Origin: Armatimonadota bacterium
Lineage (GTDB): Bacteria > Armatimonadota > Armatimonadia > Armatimonadales > Armatimonadaceae
Direction: 5' to 3'
Assembly (NCBI GenBank): GCA_014380985.1
Contig: JACMIU010000187.1
Coordinates: 1 to 9,274 of the forward strand
DNA: 9,274 nucleotides
Shown piece after piece: positions 6,218-9,274 of the stretch; position 1 is the stretch's first letter, and each line of letters starts with the position of its first letter. Below the pieces are notes generated by a model. It was not told the origin of the DNA. It searched no databases and was given only the letters and a program-made list of their open reading frames with translations. The position numbers were made by a program, and so were the translations under genes.

Positions 6218-6229
6218 GGCGACATTATA
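6218..6229 (-). promoter_or_regulatory. Candidate leaderless -10 box of the Uma2 gene
   Basis: On the minus strand a perfect TATAAT (6229 to 6224) is followed by GTCGCC and then the ATG. No ribosome binding site fits between them, and no good -35 was found. The spacing implies a transcript starting at or within a base or two of the start codon. Confidence 0.5.
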
Positions 6230-6266
6230 CCGGAAACGTACTGCGAAAGGTAGAACTTTTGCCCTA

Positions 6267-6296
6267 TTGACCGACCACTCCCGACGCCGTTATACT
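6267..6296 (+). promoter_or_regulatory. Sigma-70-type promoter of the lipid operon
   Basis: TTGACC (6267-6272) and TATACT (6291-6296) are separated by 18 nt; each matches the consensus at 5 of 6 positions. Transcription would start near 6303, giving a leader of about 52 nt before ATG 6355. A 7-bp inverted repeat overlaps the -10 box and start point. The rest of the 137-bp gap between Uma2 and the kinase shows nothing else I can name. Confidence 0.55.
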
Positions 6297-6310
6297 TTAC
6301 AGGGTATAAC
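6289..6310. repeat. 7-bp inverted repeat over the lipid-operon -10 and start site
   Basis: GTTATAC (6289-6295) and GTATAAC (6304-6310) are exact reverse complements with 8 nt between. The left arm contains most of the -10 box, and the right arm lies around the predicted transcription start. It could be an operator. The arms are AT-rich and short, so chance and -10-like composition are also possible explanations. Confidence 0.35.
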
Positions 6311-6354
6311 AAGCGAAGGCGCAATGCGGCGCGGGGGACGGCTGACAACAATTT

Positions 6355-7245
6355 ATGGAACATATGACTCACGAAAGCGGTGCGGTGATTTACAACCCGA
6401 CCGCCGGACGCGGCACGGGCGGAACGCTTTTCCGCGACGCCGAGGCACTACTCGGCAAAAACTTCGCTTGGATGCCGACGCGCCGCGCCGGTCACGCCGA
6501 AGAACTCGCCCGCGAAGCCGCCGGAAAGTACCCGGTCGTGGTGGCGATGGGCGGCGACGGCACGGTGGGCGATGTCGCCAAAGGAATCATGGGAACCGAT
6601 ACCACGCTCGGCGTGATTCCGGTCGGAACCGGCAACGATTTCGCCCGCAACCTGAACCTCAAACTCGACCTCGCTGAATCGGTCGCCACGATTTTGGGCG
6701 GCATGGTGCGAAAAATTGATGTCGGTACGATTAACGACACTGTGTTTGTCAACAACTGCGGCACGGGGTTCGACGCGCAGGTGATGAAAACGATGAACAC
6801 CGGCATCCGCTTCGCCAAAGGGCAAGCGGCGTTCATTCTCGCCATCCTAAAGACCCTGCCGTCGTACCAACCTTTCACGCTGACGATGAATTACGAAAAC
6901 GCCGAAGGCTTGCAAACGTTTACCGAAAAAGCGTTTCTCGTGTCCGCGCTGAACGGGCGGATGTACGGCGGGGGAATGATCGCCGCGCCGTTCGCCGAGA
7001 TGGACGACGGACATTTGGACGTGCTGGTGATAACCGCCGTGCCTAAAATCCAGTTGCTCCCGCTTATCGGGCAGGTTCGCGCCGGGAACCATGTGAACAA
7101 CCCGGCGGTGAAAATGCTCAAGGTGCGCCGCTTCGAGATGCAAACGATTCCGCCGCAACCTTTGAACATTGACGGTGACGTTCGCGGGCTAACCCCGGCA
7201 ATCGTGGAGGTCAAGCCAAATGTTTTGAAAGTGTTGGTGCGCTAA
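6355..7245 (+). CDS. Diacylglycerol kinase-family lipid kinase (DgkB/YegS type)
   Basis: This soluble, membrane-associating kinase probably phosphorylates diacylglycerol to phosphatidic acid using ATP. The 296-residue length is usual for DgkB/YegS enzymes. Visible motifs are VIYNPTAGRG (11-20), the nucleotide-binding VVAMGGDGTVGDVAKG (62-77), LGVIPVGTGNDFARNL (85-100), FVNNCGTGFDAQV (131-143), the metal and active-site region GGGMIAAPFAEMDDGHLDVL (205-224) and NIDGD (271-275). The ATG at 6355 follows an in-frame stop; ATG 6364 is an alternative with GGAA just upstream. The gene starts a tight three-gene run that ends in cdsA, so its product can feed CDP-diacylglycerol synthesis. YegS-like phosphatidylglycerol kinases and sphingosine- or long-chain-base kinases share this fold, so the lipid substrate is inferred from context. 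Confidence 0.92.
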   Translation: MEHMTHESGAVIYNPTAGRGTGGTLFRDAEALLGKNFAWMPTRRAGHAEELAREAAGKYPVVVAMGGDGTVGDVAKGIMGTDTTLGVIPVGTGNDFARNLNLKLDLAESVATILGGMVRKIDVGTINDTVFVNNCGTGFDAQVMKTMNTGIRFAKGQAAFILAILKTLPSYQPFTLTMNYENAEGLQTFTEKAFLVSALNGRMYGGGMIAAPFAEMDDGHLDVLVITAVPKIQLLPLIGQVRAGNHVNNPAVKMLKVRRFEMQTIPPQPLNIDGDVRGLTPAIVEVKPNVLKVLVR

Positions 7246-7246
7246 G

Positions 7247-8038
7247 TTGACGCGCTATGCGGCGTTGGTCACGGCGGGCGGGCGGTTGTCACCGGAACTG
7301 TCCGCCCTTTGCGGCACACCCATCAAAGCCCTCGCGCCGCTCGGCGACCGTTCCTTTATCGAACACGTTTGCTCCGCGCTTCGCGCATCGGGTATCGTGG
7401 AAACTATCGCCGTGGTCGGAAGCGTTGCCGTGCTTCAGAACGCCGGAATCGTCGCCGATCTGTGGGTCGAGGAGGGGGAAACGCTTCCTGAAAACCTGCG
7501 CCGCGCTATCGCCGCCCTGCGCGAAGCCGGTCATTTGCGCGGGGAAGAACGTTTGCTTTTGTGCGCGACCGACGCGGTTTTTCTGCACGCCGACACGGTG
7601 CGCGAACTATCCCGCGTCGCCGACGAAGCACCGAACGCCGATATTGTGTTCCCACTGGTGCGCGAAGCCGATTACGAGCGGGCGTTTCCCCAATCGCCGA
7701 ACGTGTATGCGCCGCTCGCGGGCGAACGCTTAACCGGAAGCAGTGTGCAAATCGTGCGTCCCGCCGCGATAGAGCGGTCGCTACCGTACATCGAACGGGC
7801 GTTCGCGGCGCGAAAATCGCAGTGGCAAATGGCGCGGCTTCTGGGCGCGGGGTTCGTGTGGCGATTCGTCACCCGTACCCTAACCGTCGCCGACGCCGTT
7901 AAGAAAGTGGAAAGCGCAACCGGGCTACAGGTTCACGCGCCAATACTAACGGACGCCCGCGTCGCCGCCGACGTGGACAGCGTAACGGATTATGAATACG
8001 CGAAACGCTACCATGAAGGCGCGATGACAACACCATGA
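7247..8038 (+). CDS. MobA-like NTP transferase (nucleotidyltransferase) of unknown substrate
   Basis: The 263-residue protein has the Rossmann-like nucleotidyltransferase fold. AALVTAGGRLSPELSAL (5-21) is the nucleotide-binding loop and PIKALAPLGDRSFIEHV (25-41) follows with K27 as the conserved lysine. ATDAVFL (107-113) supplies a metal-binding Asp (D109), and ADVDSVTDYEYA (241-252) near the C-terminus matches the DxDTxxDL motif that holds the second metal ligand. The glycine-rich loop differs from the GxGTRM type of sugar-phosphate enzymes and recalls a variant MobA-like group. The TTG at 7247 is the only suitable start before the AGG loop; it is one base after the kinase stop. The stop overlaps the cdsA start as ATGA. 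It lies between two phospholipid-precursor enzymes, so it may make a CDP- or other NDP-activated headgroup, but molybdenum-cofactor or sugar-nucleotide roles are possible. Confidence 0.85.
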   Translation: MTRYAALVTAGGRLSPELSALCGTPIKALAPLGDRSFIEHVCSALRASGIVETIAVVGSVAVLQNAGIVADLWVEEGETLPENLRRAIAALREAGHLRGEERLLLCATDAVFLHADTVRELSRVADEAPNADIVFPLVREADYERAFPQSPNVYAPLAGERLTGSSVQIVRPAAIERSLPYIERAFAARKSQWQMARLLGAGFVWRFVTRTLTVADAVKKVESATGLQVHAPILTDARVAADVDSVTDYEYAKRYHEGAMTTP

Positions 8039-9126
8039 TCAATTGGGAAAAAATCGCCCGTGAGGCGCAAGCGAAAGCAGGGAACGCCGCGAAAGACGCG
8101 CAGGAACGCGCCCGCGTCGTCGCCGAGGCACGGCTCAAAGAAGCGCAAGAACGCATCCGCGAAGCGCAGGACGCTGCCACCCAGAACGCCCGCAAACGCG
8201 CCGAAGAAGCGCAGGAACTCGCCCGCCGTGCCGCCGAAACCATGCCCCGTGGAATGCTCGTGCGGCTGATGTCGTTCGTGTTCGGGATTCCGATTCTGCC
8301 GCTCGCTGTGTTTATGGTCGGCACGGGGCAGTATGCCGGGCTACCGTTCACGTTCGCGGTAGCGGTTTGCGCGACGATTGGCTTGTTCGAGTATTTCCGG
8401 GGGTTGCGCTTTCGCGGCTACGCCCCGATTGACGCCCCCGCATATGTCGCCGTGGTGCTACTTCAATTCGCCGCGTGGAGCGTTGCCCGCAATCATCTGA
8501 TTAACTTTGTGCCGGTGGTTCTCGCGGTGTCTACGCTCGGCATGACGATCTACGCGATTCTGCGAAAAAACCGCGAACCCTTGGTGAATATCTCGCTCAC
8601 CGTGTTTGGCGTGGTATATGTCGGCTGGCTGTTTTCGTATCTGGTGTTTCTGCGCTCGCTTCCCGGCGTGGTGTCCATACCGCTCCCGTTTGGCAACCAT
8701 TTCCCCGAAGCGGCACGGGGCGCGTGGATGGTGATCTACGTTTTCGCGGTGACGTGGGGAGCGGATGCGGGTGCGTACTTCACCGGGATTCGCTTTGGCA
8801 AGCGTCCCCTCGCCCCGCAACTGTCGCCAAAGAAAACGGTGGAAGGCGCGGTCGGCGGTATTGTGTCCGCTACGGTGCTATCGGTTCTGGTCGGGACATG
8901 GTTTGGCTTGCCGTGGATACACTGCCTGATTCTCGGACCTATCTTGGGAGTGCTGGGCGAAGTCGGCGACCTTGCCGAATCCGCGCTCAAGCGTGACTTG
9001 GGAATCAAAGACTTCGGCGGCATCCTGCCCGGTCACGGTGGCGTGTTAGACCGGTTCGACTCGCTCCTGTTTTCCGCGCCGGTAGCCTACTATTACTTGG
9101 TGTTTGTCGTGCCGCGCCTGCCCTAA
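8035..9126 (+). CDS. cdsA: Phosphatidate cytidylyltransferase (CDP-diacylglycerol synthase) with N-terminal helical extension
   Basis: This integral membrane enzyme makes CDP-diacylglycerol from phosphatidic acid and CTP, the branch point for bacterial phospholipids. The C-terminal signature is complete: S316-ALKRDLGIKD, then LPGHGGVLDRFD (331-342). Upstream are TWGADAGAYFTGIRFGKRPL (239-258) and SPKKTVEG (264-271), both conserved in the family. Several hydrophobic membrane segments run from about residue 77 to 355. At 363 residues it exceeds the usual 260-300; the excess is residues 1-73, a charged Ala/Glu/Arg/Gln-rich helix with repeated E/D-A-Q triplets at 10, 21, 36, 43 and 58, probably a coiled coil or an amphipathic membrane-surface helix. 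The ATG at 8035 overlaps the preceding stop by 4 bases. MPRGM at 70-74 could start a shorter protein, but the overlap and continuous frame support the long form. It is the last gene of the lipid run and converges on a PIN-domain gene. Confidence 0.94.
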   Translation: MINWEKIAREAQAKAGNAAKDAQERARVVAEARLKEAQERIREAQDAATQNARKRAEEAQELARRAAETMPRGMLVRLMSFVFGIPILPLAVFMVGTGQYAGLPFTFAVAVCATIGLFEYFRGLRFRGYAPIDAPAYVAVVLLQFAAWSVARNHLINFVPVVLAVSTLGMTIYAILRKNREPLVNISLTVFGVVYVGWLFSYLVFLRSLPGVVSIPLPFGNHFPEAARGAWMVIYVFAVTWGADAGAYFTGIRFGKRPLAPQLSPKKTVEGAVGGIVSATVLSVLVGTWFGLPWIHCLILGPILGVLGEVGDLAESALKRDLGIKDFGGILPGHGGVLDRFDSLLFSAPVAYYYLVFVVPRLP

Positions 9127-9274
9127 ATACCGATCAGTTGCCATTCCCGCGCCGCGACTCCGAAGCGCGACACATCCCCGGCGTTCGCGGTTGCAATCAC
9201 GAAATCCGACACCGGCAAGCCGTATGTCGCCGCGATCGTCAGGATTTGTGCCGCCAGCATCACGTCAATATCGA
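9123..9274 (-). CDS. PIN-domain protein, C-terminal end (partial, VapC-like)
   Basis: Reading the minus strand from base 9272 gives 49 residues and a TAG at 9125-9123; the rest lies beyond the window. The peptide includes MLAAQILTIAATYGLPVSDF, then VIATANAGDVSRFGVAA and REWQLIGI. This matches the C-terminal third of PIN-domain RNases, where SDFVIATAN carries a conserved acidic residue and the Asn-Ala/Thr-Asn loop, and the ending xREWxxI is common in VapC-type toxins and solitary PIN proteins. An antitoxin gene would lie upstream outside the window, so toxin-antitoxin status cannot be tested. Its stop overlaps the cdsA stop by 4 bases on the opposite strand. Confidence 0.72.
   Translation of the reverse strand, partial: DIDVMLAAQILTIAATYGLPVSDFVIATANAGDVSRFGVAAREWQLIGI

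Noticed and set aside
8140..8216. GAAGCGCA-type recurring words as a tandem repeat or mobile element
   Set aside because: They are spaced 21 and 45 bp apart, in frame, and are explained by repeated Glu-Ala-Gln codons in the CdsA N-terminal helix.

Overview
The window reads as ordinary chromosomal DNA from a GC-rich, densely packed bacterium. No rRNA, tRNA, insertion sequence, CRISPR array or phage gene is visible. The presence of Uma2 and PIN proteins, tight convergent gene ends and promoter -10 boxes lying almost on top of start codons would fit Armatimonadota, Deinococcota, Chloroflexota or a similar lineage. That placement is a low-confidence inference, because no phylogenetic marker is present.

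Layout. (1) 1-1263, plus strand: the tail of an unrecognised helical protein, then a MoxR-type AAA+ ATPase. (2) 1270-2951, minus strand: a low-specificity threonine aldolase and, upstream of it, a CGNR zinc-finger transcription regulator. (3) 2952-3039: an AT-rich divergent intergenic region with a perfect 11-bp inverted repeat. (4) 3040-4833, plus strand: a run of three genes (VOC-fold protein, DUF1348/NTF2-like protein, COG3576-type flavin-binding split-barrel protein) with a strong hairpin after the first gene. (5) 4817-6217, minus strand: an EstA-like serine esterase and, upstream, a Uma2 PD-(D/E)XK protein. (6) 6355-9126, plus strand: a tightly coupled run of diacylglycerol kinase-family lipid kinase, MobA-like nucleotidyltransferase and phosphatidate cytidylyltransferase (CdsA) with an unusual N-terminal helix. 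(7) 9123-9274, minus strand: the C-terminal end of a PIN-domain protein.

Two groups look like working units. The CGNR regulator, the inverted repeat and the VOC-DUF1348-flavoprotein run have the classic layout of a divergently placed regulator and target operon, probably for stress or small-molecule detoxification; the ligand is unknown. The lipid run makes phosphatidic acid (kinase) and converts it to CDP-diacylglycerol (CdsA). The middle nucleotidyltransferase may activate a headgroup precursor, but its substrate cannot be read from the sequence.

A pattern across the window is that genes starting transcription units (threonine aldolase, VOC, esterase, Uma2) have a TATAAT-like box 6-9 nt before the start codon, while the second and third genes of the VOC operon have Shine-Dalgarno sequences. 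This suggests leaderless transcription of first genes. I see no clear evidence of a wholly new system; the CGNR module is the best candidate for follow-up.
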